DNA of 64,000 nucleotides, taken from positions 37,289 to 101,288 of the forward strand of contig CALURK010000007.1 of NCBI GenBank assembly GCA_944323165.1. The letters are read 5' to 3'. The position numbers and the translations under genes are program-made. Each line of letters starts with the position of its first letter. Position 1 is the first letter of the stretch. Below are positions 35,962-43,012 of this stretch, in pieces. Below the pieces are notes generated by a model. The model was not told the origin of the DNA, did not search any database, and was given only the letters and a program-made list of their open reading frames with translations. This DNA is from Candidatus Gastranaerophilales bacterium (GTDB lineage: Bacteria > Cyanobacteriota > Vampirovibrionia > Gastranaerophilales > Gastranaerophilaceae).

Positions 35962-36164
35962 TCTAAATCAGGTTCTCCGTTCATTAATTTCAGTATTTCT
36001 ACGACTTTCGGCATCTGACAATCAAATGAATAATGCGCTTTTCTTATAGAACACTCGCTACAATTTCCGTTAAGTTTGTAGCATTCAATAGCCTGCTCTG
36101 TCCAATTTTTTGTTATTGAACAGGAAATTTCACCTTGCGGTTTTGGTAACACTTGATTTAACAT
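35958..36164 (-). CDS. Small Cys-rich protein, WT-x2-A-x-ECY family (copy 2)
   Basis: A 68-residue protein with NWTEQAIECYKLNGNCSECS and a later DCQMPKVVEIL. It shares W-T-x2-A-x-E-C-Y, C-x2-C, C-Q-M, and the following V-x-E-x-L with copy 1 at 14013. The four Cys suggest a metal or Fe-S site. Function unknown. Found at gene ends near conserved metabolic genes in both cases, without shared context. Confidence 0.7.
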   Translation of the reverse strand: MLNQVLPKPQGEISCSITKNWTEQAIECYKLNGNCSECSIRKAHYSFDCQMPKVVEILKLMNGEPDLD

Positions 36165-36214
36165 TTATACACTCTCCCACAAGTACATCATAAATCTTTT
36201 TCAACCTGTTAACA

Positions 36215-37225
36215 TCATATATTTGAATGATTTAGGTTTGTTAGCTTTGATAGATAATCATCAGCCAAACGCATTCTTCTATGCGGGTTACGCTCTTTGC
36301 GACTAAAATTTTCCAAAGTTTCTATTAAATCTGCTGCCTCTATATCAATATGACATTTTTTTAAAGCTATTTCCCAATCTTTATAATCTTCCTTAGAATT
36401 TGCGTGAACTAAATCCGCATATACTCCTGCTAATAACGTCTTTTTAAGAATCTTTCTCACATATTTTAACTTATCAGGCGCCTCGGGAGATTCGATATCC
36501 TTTGTTGCTTTATTAATAAATACCTTTAACAATTTTGCTGTTGTGTTCGAATATGATCTGTCACATAAGGTATAAATTTCATCAACAAGCATTAATTTTC
36601 CTTCGTGCAACACTATGTTATTAGGATTGATAGCGTCAAATAAACCGTACAGCCGAACTCCAAATTTCATTTCATTCAAACGCATTAAGTCTAATGCCAA
36701 GTTGTTATAACTTTGTTGAGAAACGCACGCAAATTTTGGTAAATATTTTTTTAAGTAATATCCTTTTTTTCTTCCGTCACTATATTTTTTTGCCAAATGT
36801 TCCGGAATTCCTGCCGGAGTCTGAGGGCTTATGTTTCTTAGAATTTGAAATTTGCCCAGTTTTACTATCGCTTCACCGAAATAATTTCTTAATGCTTTAA
36901 ACTTATTTTCACCCCACTCCAAATTATCACCAATATTGTCCGCATTAATTTTTTCTCCGATTGGAATTCTTGCCGCATACTTTTTCGTTATTTTATAAAT
37001 CTTGTTGTGACTGCCTTCTTCTATAAATCTTCTGTCGATTAATATATCTTGCAGGGCAGCCTTAATCTTTTTTATTAATAAATTCTTCTCATCTTCGTTA
37101 ATTTGAGGCTTATTTATTACACTATCCAAAACCTTTTCAAGTTCCCTTGATTTGCCTTGGAAAACTGGTGTTTGATTTCTTTTGAGATTATAATTGGGAC
37201 GATTTACATTTATTGAAATTTGCAT
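36215..37225 (-). CDS. Protein-kinase-fold protein with Asn/Phe leader (second of tandem pair)
   Basis: A 336-residue protein. Residues 69-79 (EEGSHNKIYKI) form a Gly-loop-like strand. The beta-3 Lys position appears as Arg86 (AARI). The catalytic-loop-like segment FDAINPNNIVL has Asp197 and Asn203, followed by Asp215 in LVDEI (DFG-like). The N-terminus holds VFQGKS, the short leader motif. It shares PAGIP and the loop layout with its upstream paralogue at 37238. Kinase fold is likely; activity is doubtful because the Lys is Arg. Confidence 0.6.
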   Translation of the reverse strand: MQISINVNRPNYNLKRNQTPVFQGKSRELEKVLDSVINKPQINEDEKNLLIKKIKAALQDILIDRRFIEEGSHNKIYKITKKYAARIPIGEKINADNIGDNLEWGENKFKALRNYFGEAIVKLGKFQILRNISPQTPAGIPEHLAKKYSDGRKKGYYLKKYLPKFACVSQQSYNNLALDLMRLNEMKFGVRLYGLFDAINPNNIVLHEGKLMLVDEIYTLCDRSYSNTTAKLLKVFINKATKDIESPEAPDKLKYVRKILKKTLLAGVYADLVHANSKEDYKDWEIALKKCHIDIEAADLIETLENFSRKERNPHRRMRLADDYLSKLTNLNHSNI

Positions 37226-37237
37226 AGTTATTTTCCA

Positions 37238-38236
37238 TTAATTTTTATATACATTATCTAAAAACTTTTCTATTTTAGGTACTCTATCAGAAATTTTCGG
37301 ATTTGTTCCGCGAACGTACTCAAGATTTTGAATAAATTCATCTGCGTCCATATCTATATGACAATTTAATAGAACCATATTCCATATATTTTCGTCAGCA
37401 GATCTTGTATCATAAGGTAAATCAACTTTTTCAGAAGCTATTATAATTTTACGCAATATTTCACGAGCATCATTTAAATTATCGCCATAACTTTTTACAG
37501 CATGAAAAAATACCATTTTATACAACATAGTTTCTAAAAGTTTTCCGACAGAATTATAATTTGCATTATTTGTTATCTCAATTTGATCTGTTAACAGAAG
37601 CTTATTTCCCGAAAGTAAAATATTTCCGGGATTTTTTGAATCAAATTCATAATAATTTTCGTCATTATATTTCATTTTATTTAATTTGGAAATATCACTT
37701 ATCAAAGCATCATAACTTTCTTGAGGAACTTTCGCAAACAAAGGCAAATATTTTTGTTGATAATACTTTTCATACTCCTTGCTTGAATCCAATTGTCTTT
37801 TAAAACTCGTTGGCACTCCTGCAGGAACGTGTTTGCCAACATTTTTTAAAATCTCAATTCGTCCCATACTACACAAAGGTTCGCCATAATAAGTTTTTAA
37901 ATCCCTAAATACTCTTTTACATATTTTAAACCCTCCTGCTATAGAACTCTTTATATTGCTGAATTTATTAAGATAACGACTCATTTTCACTGCAAAATTT
38001 TCATCTATTGCATAAACATTTCCAAAAAAACCTGAACCTAGATACCTTTCAGGACTCATAATTTCACAATACGCTTTTTCAAACATATCCGTAAGAACAG
38101 CTTCATCATTTTTATCAACTTTAACTTTGGTAAAAATCTCCTTAGCTTTATGCCCGAAATCTTCCGCTGCACCATAAAAAGACGGAGGCAAAAAACTTAT
38201 ATTCGAATTTCTTGAATTTACCGGGGAAATATTCAT
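37238..38236 (-). CDS. Protein-kinase-fold protein with Asn/Phe leader (first of tandem pair)
   Basis: A 332-residue protein. YLGSGFFGNVYAI (65-77) is a strong Gly-rich loop, with the beta-3 Lys84 in FAVKM. The catalytic loop reads EFDSKNPGNILL (Asp199, Lys201, Asn205), and the metal Asp217 lies in LLTDQ. This is the layout of eukaryote-like and T3SS-effector-like kinases (OspG/NleH-type reductions), though HRD is replaced by EFD. It lacks a C-terminal regulatory domain and membrane helix. The N-terminus (MNISPVNSRNSNISFLPPSF) carries the short leader. Substrate unknown. Confidence 0.65.
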   Translation of the reverse strand: MNISPVNSRNSNISFLPPSFYGAAEDFGHKAKEIFTKVKVDKNDEAVLTDMFEKAYCEIMSPERYLGSGFFGNVYAIDENFAVKMSRYLNKFSNIKSSIAGGFKICKRVFRDLKTYYGEPLCSMGRIEILKNVGKHVPAGVPTSFKRQLDSSKEYEKYYQQKYLPLFAKVPQESYDALISDISKLNKMKYNDENYYEFDSKNPGNILLSGNKLLLTDQIEITNNANYNSVGKLLETMLYKMVFFHAVKSYGDNLNDAREILRKIIIASEKVDLPYDTRSADENIWNMVLLNCHIDMDADEFIQNLEYVRGTNPKISDRVPKIEKFLDNVYKN

Positions 38237-38270
38237 AACAGTTTTAAGTCCCCTAAAAAATTTTTTTGCG

Positions 38271-39218
38271 TTATGTTAAAAAATTTATTGCAAAACCCGA
38301 AACAATACTTACAACCAGTAATATAAAAATAATTTTCAAAGTATCTTTAAAGTCGTTATTTTTTAGTAAAACCAAAAGCCCTAAACCTGCATTAGATAAC
38401 AACCCGCTCATAACCGCTCCAAAAGATATTGTTCCTTTGATAAGCATCATTGTTAATCCTATAGATATTGCGCAATTTGGAATTAGCCCGACAAAAGATG
38501 CCACAACAGGCTGCCATAAACGACTTGAGGCTATATAGTTTGTAATTTCTATATTTGTAAGACAGTAGTTTAAAATAAGCGTTACAACAAGCACGAAAAC
38601 CCAAATATTCAAAGTATGAAGTATCGGATGAATAATTAACTCCCTTTTGCTTCCATGCTCCAAATCATGCTTGCAGCAGCCTTCTTCGATATGTTCTTTT
38701 ACATCAGTTTTCACTGCTTCTAATGTCTTATGAGGCATTGCAAAATCTATAAAATACCCGACAATAATTCCTATTAACAATTTCAAAGCTACAATAGGGA
38801 TTATTAAATAAGCTTTTTCAGGTATTGCAAGAAGTATCGGAATAGTTTCGTCTGATGTTGAAAGGTAAACCGCAATTAATACCCCTCTTGTTATAATTCT
38901 TCTTGAATATAAACTGCTTGCGATTACTGAAAATCCGCATTGCGGAAAAATAGACGCCAGAGAACCTATTAATACACCGCTTTTTCCTGTTTTCTTGAGT
39001 GCGGAATTTATTCTGTCAGCATAATAAAATTCCAAAATCTCAATTATCAGAAAAACTATAAATAAAAACGGAATTAAATGAATGCTGTCACAAATTCCAT
39101 CCAAAGCCCAATCTGACAGAGGTAATTTGTTAATGAGATTGTCTATCGGAGTAAAAATTGACTCATTTAACCCATTGATTTTTTCTAAAATAGATATTAA
39201 CATAATGTAATTAAACAT
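38271..39218 (-). CDS. Heavy-metal/arsenic efflux-type permease (DUF2899-like)
   Basis: A 315-residue polytopic protein with about 10 helices. GSLASIFPQCGFSVIASSLYSRR carries the conserved PQCGFS segment, mirrored by SFVGLIPNCAISIG in the second half (an inverted repeat). A cytoplasmic stretch with CCKHDLEHG could bind metal. It matches the putative 10TM heavy-metal exporter/ArsP_2-type family. The start is uncertain (ATG at 39218 or 39203; the open frame has a TTG at 39221). Divergent from the ferredoxin-nitroreductase gene. Confidence 0.75.
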   Translation of the reverse strand: MFNYIMLISILEKINGLNESIFTPIDNLINKLPLSDWALDGICDSIHLIPFLFIVFLIIEILEFYYADRINSALKKTGKSGVLIGSLASIFPQCGFSVIASSLYSRRIITRGVLIAVYLSTSDETIPILLAIPEKAYLIIPIVALKLLIGIIVGYFIDFAMPHKTLEAVKTDVKEHIEEGCCKHDLEHGSKRELIIHPILHTLNIWVFVLVVTLILNYCLTNIEITNYIASSRLWQPVVASFVGLIPNCAISIGLTMMLIKGTISFGAVMSGLLSNAGLGLLVLLKNNDFKDTLKIIFILLVVSIVSGFAINFLT

Positions 39219-39261
39219 CAAATTTATTAATTAGTCAAAGTTAGAGCAACAGGAGTTTATT

Positions 39262-40128
39262 ATGAAAACAATAACAATAGACAAAGATAAATGTGTTCGC
39301 TGCGGTTTATGTATAAGCGATTGCGTATCAGGCTGTATTGATTTTGATTCGGACAACTTTCCGCACATGGTTGATGAAGCAAGATGTATTTCATGCCAGC
39401 ACTGTCTTTCTATTTGTCCTACAGGTGCTTTAACTTTTAATGATAAAAAGCCTGAAAACTCCGAAGAAACGGATTATAACGACATTTTAAAATTGATTAA
39501 ATCAAGAAGAAGCGTAAGACAATACAAAGAAGAAGAGATTCCAACTGAAATTATGGTGAAATTAAAAGAAATGCTACCATATATTCCGACAGGATGTAAC
39601 GCTCATTCGCTTCATTTTTCCATAGTAGAAACAAAATCTGCAATGGATATTATAAGAAAAAGAGTTAACGAGCTTTTGGTTAAAACTCTTTCCTACAAGG
39701 CAATTTCTCCGCTTTTGGATAAATTTTCGCGCTACAAAGACGCACTTGTCAAGGGCGAAGATGTGATTTTCAGAAACGCACCTCACATGGTAGTGGTATC
39801 ATCCCCGCTCACAGCGCCTTGTGCAAATGTAGATCCAATAATAGCTTTGAGCTATTTTGAATTATATGCACAGCATTTGGGAATAGGAACTTGCTGGTGC
39901 GGATTTGCGGAATTTTGTCTGAAATTCTTCCCTGAAATTTGTGAAATGCTAGAAATTCCATCTGGTTACAAACCGGTTTATGTAATGCTTTTCGGAACAC
40001 CAAAAGTTAAATACCAAAGAACGCCTCAACCTGAAGCTTACAAAATTGCGGAAATCAAAGAAATTCACGACAAAGATTCCTGCTTCTTCTGCAAAGCTAA
40101 AAGATTGATTACGAATTTTTTGAGATAA
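39262..40128 (+). CDS. Ferredoxin-nitroreductase fusion
   Basis: A 288-residue fusion. The N-terminal about 60 residues hold two 4Fe-4S motifs (CVRCGLCISDC and CISCQHCLSICP). Residues about 75-255 are a nitroreductase domain opening with IKSRRSVRQYKEEEIP. A C-terminal tail has CFFCKAK. Such fusions reduce FMN-bound substrates with electrons from a ferredoxin domain. AGGAG ribosome site before ATG. Substrate unknown. It is the only 4Fe-4S enzyme with a nitroreductase domain in the window; a related simple nitroreductase is at 35359. Confidence 0.88.
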   Translation: MKTITIDKDKCVRCGLCISDCVSGCIDFDSDNFPHMVDEARCISCQHCLSICPTGALTFNDKKPENSEETDYNDILKLIKSRRSVRQYKEEEIPTEIMVKLKEMLPYIPTGCNAHSLHFSIVETKSAMDIIRKRVNELLVKTLSYKAISPLLDKFSRYKDALVKGEDVIFRNAPHMVVVSSPLTAPCANVDPIIALSYFELYAQHLGIGTCWCGFAEFCLKFFPEICEMLEIPSGYKPVYVMLFGTPKVKYQRTPQPEAYKIAEIKEIHDKDSCFFCKAKRLITNFLR

Positions 40129-40155
40129 AGCTAAATTTCATATTTTTAGATTAAT

Positions 40156-40203
40156 TTGCAAAATAATTGCAAGTTTAAATTATATTATGCATTTATTACG
40201 CAA
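40156..40203 (+). promoter_or_regulatory. Likely XRE operators upstream of the regulator gene
   Basis: TTGCAA (40156-40161) repeats after 5 bases as TTGCAA (40167-40172), and TTATGCATTTATTACGCAA (40185-40203) resembles the perfect palindrome downstream of the gene at 40649. Both lie within 115 bases of the XRE start. Autoregulation by the XRE protein is an inference. Confidence 0.45.
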
Positions 40204-40268
40204 ATTAATTAGTATAAATGCTACTTTAGGTCATTTAATTTTTCAATACTAACTTTACAATTATTAAT

Positions 40269-40595
40269 ATGGATGTAAAGAAGGAATTAGGCTTAAAAAT
40301 AAAACGATTAAGACAAAAGGAAGGTCTTACTCAGGAACAGTTTGCAGAAAAGCTTAATATTGCAACAAGAACACTAGCAGGTATCGAAATCGGTGAGAGT
40401 TTTGTTTCTGCACAAACAATTGAAAATATTTTAAATTATGCAGATATCTCTTTTGAAGATTTTTTTATCTCAAGTCACTTAAGACCAACAGAAGATTTAC
40501 TCAAAGATATTTACACATATATTGATAAAATCAAAGACAATAGAGAAAAAGTAGAGAATATTTACAAGATTATAAAAGCGCTCTCTAACGAGTAA
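40269..40595 (+). CDS. XRE-family transcriptional regulator
   Basis: A 108-residue protein. The N-terminal helix-turn-helix is LGLKIKRLRQKEGLTQEQFAEKLN, with the recognition helix in IATRTLAGIEIGE. The C-terminal 40 residues form a coiled coil (YIDKIKDNREKVENIYK) for dimerisation. TACAAT ends 7 bases before the ATG with no ribosome site, so a leaderless transcript is possible. The palindromes on both sides and the following LysM gene suggest a local regulon. Confidence 0.85.
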   Translation: MDVKKELGLKIKRLRQKEGLTQEQFAEKLNIATRTLAGIEIGESFVSAQTIENILNYADISFEDFFISSHLRPTEDLLKDIYTYIDKIKDNREKVENIYKIIKALSNE

Positions 40596-40611
40596 TGTTA
40601 AGTTTTGTGAA

Positions 40612-40669
40612 GCATTAAAATGCAGTAATTACGCATATTATATATTTTTTATGCATTAATAATGCATAA
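40612..40669 (+). promoter_or_regulatory. Palindromic operator region before the LysM gene
   Basis: Perfect inverted arms TTATGCATTA (40649-40658) and TAATGCATAA (40660-40669) around a single A, with GCATT/AATGC at 40612-40623 and TTACGCATATTATATA between. The LysM gene starts 74 bases downstream. The pattern repeats sites upstream of the XRE gene. Confidence 0.5.
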
Positions 40670-40743
40670 AAGGGGCAATTTTCTCATTCAAATTATCTTT
40701 ATATATACATAACACGAGTATAAAAAGATAAGGAGAATTCATT

Positions 40744-41949
40744 ATGAGCACTTACACAGTACAATCAAACGACACTCTAGGAAAAATTGCTAAAGCACAC
40801 AACACAACCGTTGAAAAATTGGCAAAACTTAACAACATTACAAATCCAAATTTAATCAGTATTGGTCAAAAACTGAATTTAGGCGATGTTAATCCAACAA
40901 AACAAACAAAGCCAAACCAAGAAAAAGAAATGACAGGCTTTGACACATTCCAAAAAGAAAGCAAATCAAATGCTTCATCAGTTTATACTCCGTTAGCATA
41001 CGCTGCAGGTGGAGCCGCTGCATATCAAGGTGGCAAATATTTATTCCCAAAAATAAAAGATGCTGCTGAAACAGTACAACTGAGGTATATGTATGGAAAA
41101 GACGCTGCTAAAGGTTATGTAAAAGGTGCAGTTGGTAAGAGCAAAGAAACAGCAACTGCAGTAAGAAATTTTGTTGCAAATAAGGCAAAACACGCAGCTA
41201 AATCCGCTGAATTACATTACGCTTTTGGAAAAGATGCAGTAAAAAATGGTGTTGAAAAAGGAAAAACTGCTGCTCAAAATGTAGCTAATAATGTAGCTCA
41301 AAAAGCTAAACACGCTGCCAAATCCGCTGAATTACATTACGCTTTTGGAAAAGATGCAGTAAAAAATGGTGTTCAAAAAGGAAAGACTGCTGCTCAAAAT
41401 GTAGCTAATAATGTAGCTCAAAAAGCTAAACACGCTGCCAAATCCGCTGAATTACATTACGCTTTTGGAAAAGATGCAGTAAAAAATGGTGTTCAAAAAG
41501 GAAAGACCGCTGCTCAAAATGTAGCTAATAATGCGGCTCAAAAAGCTAAACACGCAGCTAAATCCGCTGAATTGCACTATGCATTTGGAAAAGACGCAGT
41601 AAAAAATGGAGCTAAAAAAGCGGTAAAAAAAGGTAAAGTAATTACAAGATATACCAGATTTGTAGGAAATACAAAAGTAGCACCTAAACTAATTAAAGGA
41701 GCAAGTAAATTTGCAGGTCCAGCAGCTGCTGTATATGGAATGTATGAAGTAGCTCAAGCTTACAAAAAAGGTGGAGAGAAAGCTGCTGTAAAACAAGCAG
41801 TTAAGACTGGAAGCGGTCTTGCTGGAGGCTGGGCCGGAGCAAAAGTCGGAGCTGCTATCGGTAGCTTTGCCGGTCCTATTGGAACAGTTGCAGGTGGTAT
41901 AATCGGCGGTGTTGCTGGATACATCTTAGGTGAAAAATTAGTATCATAA
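40744..41949 (+). CDS. LysM protein with 40-residue tandem repeats and a glycine zipper
   Basis: A 401-residue protein. LysM at residues 2-46 (TYTVQSNDTLGKIAKAHNTT) binds peptidoglycan or chitin-type glycans. Then come four near-identical 40-residue repeats (core KHAAKSAELHYAFGKDAVKNG), with an earlier divergent copy (LRYMYGKDAAKG). The C-terminal 50 residues are a glycine zipper (GAKVGAAIGSFAGPIGTVAGG, IGGVAGYILGE) that could span or associate with membrane. No signal peptide is visible. It is preceded by XRE operators and a strong AAGGAG site. Function unknown; a secreted cell-wall or membrane-active role is one possibility. Confidence 0.7.
   Translation: MSTYTVQSNDTLGKIAKAHNTTVEKLAKLNNITNPNLISIGQKLNLGDVNPTKQTKPNQEKEMTGFDTFQKESKSNASSVYTPLAYAAGGAAAYQGGKYLFPKIKDAAETVQLRYMYGKDAAKGYVKGAVGKSKETATAVRNFVANKAKHAAKSAELHYAFGKDAVKNGVEKGKTAAQNVANNVAQKAKHAAKSAELHYAFGKDAVKNGVQKGKTAAQNVANNVAQKAKHAAKSAELHYAFGKDAVKNGVQKGKTAAQNVANNAAQKAKHAAKSAELHYAFGKDAVKNGAKKAVKKGKVITRYTRFVGNTKVAPKLIKGASKFAGPAAAVYGMYEVAQAYKKGGEKAAVKQAVKTGSGLAGGWAGAKVGAAIGSFAGPIGTVAGGIIGGVAGYILGEKLVS
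41191..41630 (+). repeat. Four 120-bp in-frame tandem repeats in the LysM gene
   Basis: CACGC[AT]GC repeats at 41191, 41311, 41431 and 41551, a 120-bp period encoding 40 residues. The second and third copies are nearly identical at DNA level, which suggests recent amplification or gene conversion. Confidence 0.9.
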
Positions 41950-41962
41950 AAATATAAAAAAC

Positions 41963-41994
41963 AAAAGACCGAGCTTTTAAAGGCTCGGTCTTTT
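41963..41994. terminator. Bidirectional terminator after the LysM gene
   Basis: The arms AAAAGACCGAGC and GCTCGGTCTTTT enclose an 8-base loop; it serves both the LysM gene and the convergent gene ending at 41996. Confidence 0.85.
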
Positions 41995-41995
41995 A

Positions 41996-43012
41996 CTATT
42001 CAAAAAAAGCTTTGTTCATCTTATCGGCAGTTCTTCTGTAGTTTTTATCTACAGGGATTGGTCTTGATTTGGATATTGAATCTAAAAATACTGTATTATC
42101 AATCTCTTTAGAAACTTCAATTCTTGCAGGTACAACGAGTCCTGTGCTTAAAAAATATTCACTGCTTCTTTTGGATGATAAGTATTCTACAAATTTTTCC
42201 GCCTCAATTTTGTGCTTAGAATCCTTAGAAATCCCCCAACCTGAAGCATCAAGAGGAACAATTCCCGGGAAAGTTATCACATCCCAATTGAATTTTGCTT
42301 TTTCACTTATTTTTGGATACATCCATCTGCCTGACAAATATAGTCCGATTTTTCCGTCTATAAACATTTGAGCTAAAGTTGAACTCCCGATATCAGAAGG
42401 AGTCGGGGCGTATTTTCCTTCCAAATTTTTATAATACTCCAGAGATTTTTTCGGATTATAAATATCCTCGTTCATAGTCAAAACATAAGGATACATAAAA
42501 TAAACATCTCTTTCGTAACTTACACCATATTTAGGAGCTTTCTCCAAAACCTCTTGCAGCTCAGTCAAATTTTTAGGGGTTTGGTTTATTAAATCCTTAT
42601 TCCTGTAAAAAACCAAAGTAGACACATCTCTTGGAATTGCGTAAAGTTTTCCTTTGTTGCTTAAAGCTTTCAAACTCTCAGGATAATACTCAGATTTATC
42701 AACCATATTTGTTAAATCTTCCAATTTTGAAACATATAGAGGCAAATACAAATTATTCAAAAAAATCACATCAGGTGCTTGAGATGAAGCAAAAAGAAGA
42801 TGTATTTTTTGGAAATAATTTTGCGGTATATGTATAAAATTAATCTTAATATCCGGGTTTTCTTTTTCAAATTCGTGAATAATCGTGTTTAATATTCCGA
42901 CTTCTGTCACAGAACCCCAAGAGGAAAAAGTTATCTCAACTCTTTCATCCTTTTTACCACATCCGCACAAAATTAATGGTACAAAAAGTAGGATTAAAAG
43001 CTTTCTTAGCAT
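41996..43012 (-). CDS. Extracellular solute-binding lipoprotein (sugar ABC type)
   Basis: A 338-residue binding protein of the carbohydrate (family 1) type. The signal peptide ends in a lipobox (LILCGC; lipidated Cys at about residue 18). The mature part has VEITFSSWGSVTEVGILN, PDVIFLNN and FIDGKIGLYLSGRWMYP, as in UgpB/MalE-type proteins. No transport genes are adjacent; a matching permease is 24 kb away at 17929. Its start overlaps the end of the FimV-like gene by 7 bases, so it is cotranscribed with the chemotaxis-like cluster. Confidence 0.8.
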   Translation of the reverse strand: MLRKLLILLFVPLILCGCGKKDERVEITFSSWGSVTEVGILNTIIHEFEKENPDIKINFIHIPQNYFQKIHLLFASSQAPDVIFLNNLYLPLYVSKLEDLTNMVDKSEYYPESLKALSNKGKLYAIPRDVSTLVFYRNKDLINQTPKNLTELQEVLEKAPKYGVSYERDVYFMYPYVLTMNEDIYNPKKSLEYYKNLEGKYAPTPSDIGSSTLAQMFIDGKIGLYLSGRWMYPKISEKAKFNWDVITFPGIVPLDASGWGISKDSKHKIEAEKFVEYLSSKRSSEYFLSTGLVVPARIEVSKEIDNTVFLDSISKSRPIPVDKNYRRTADKMNKAFFE

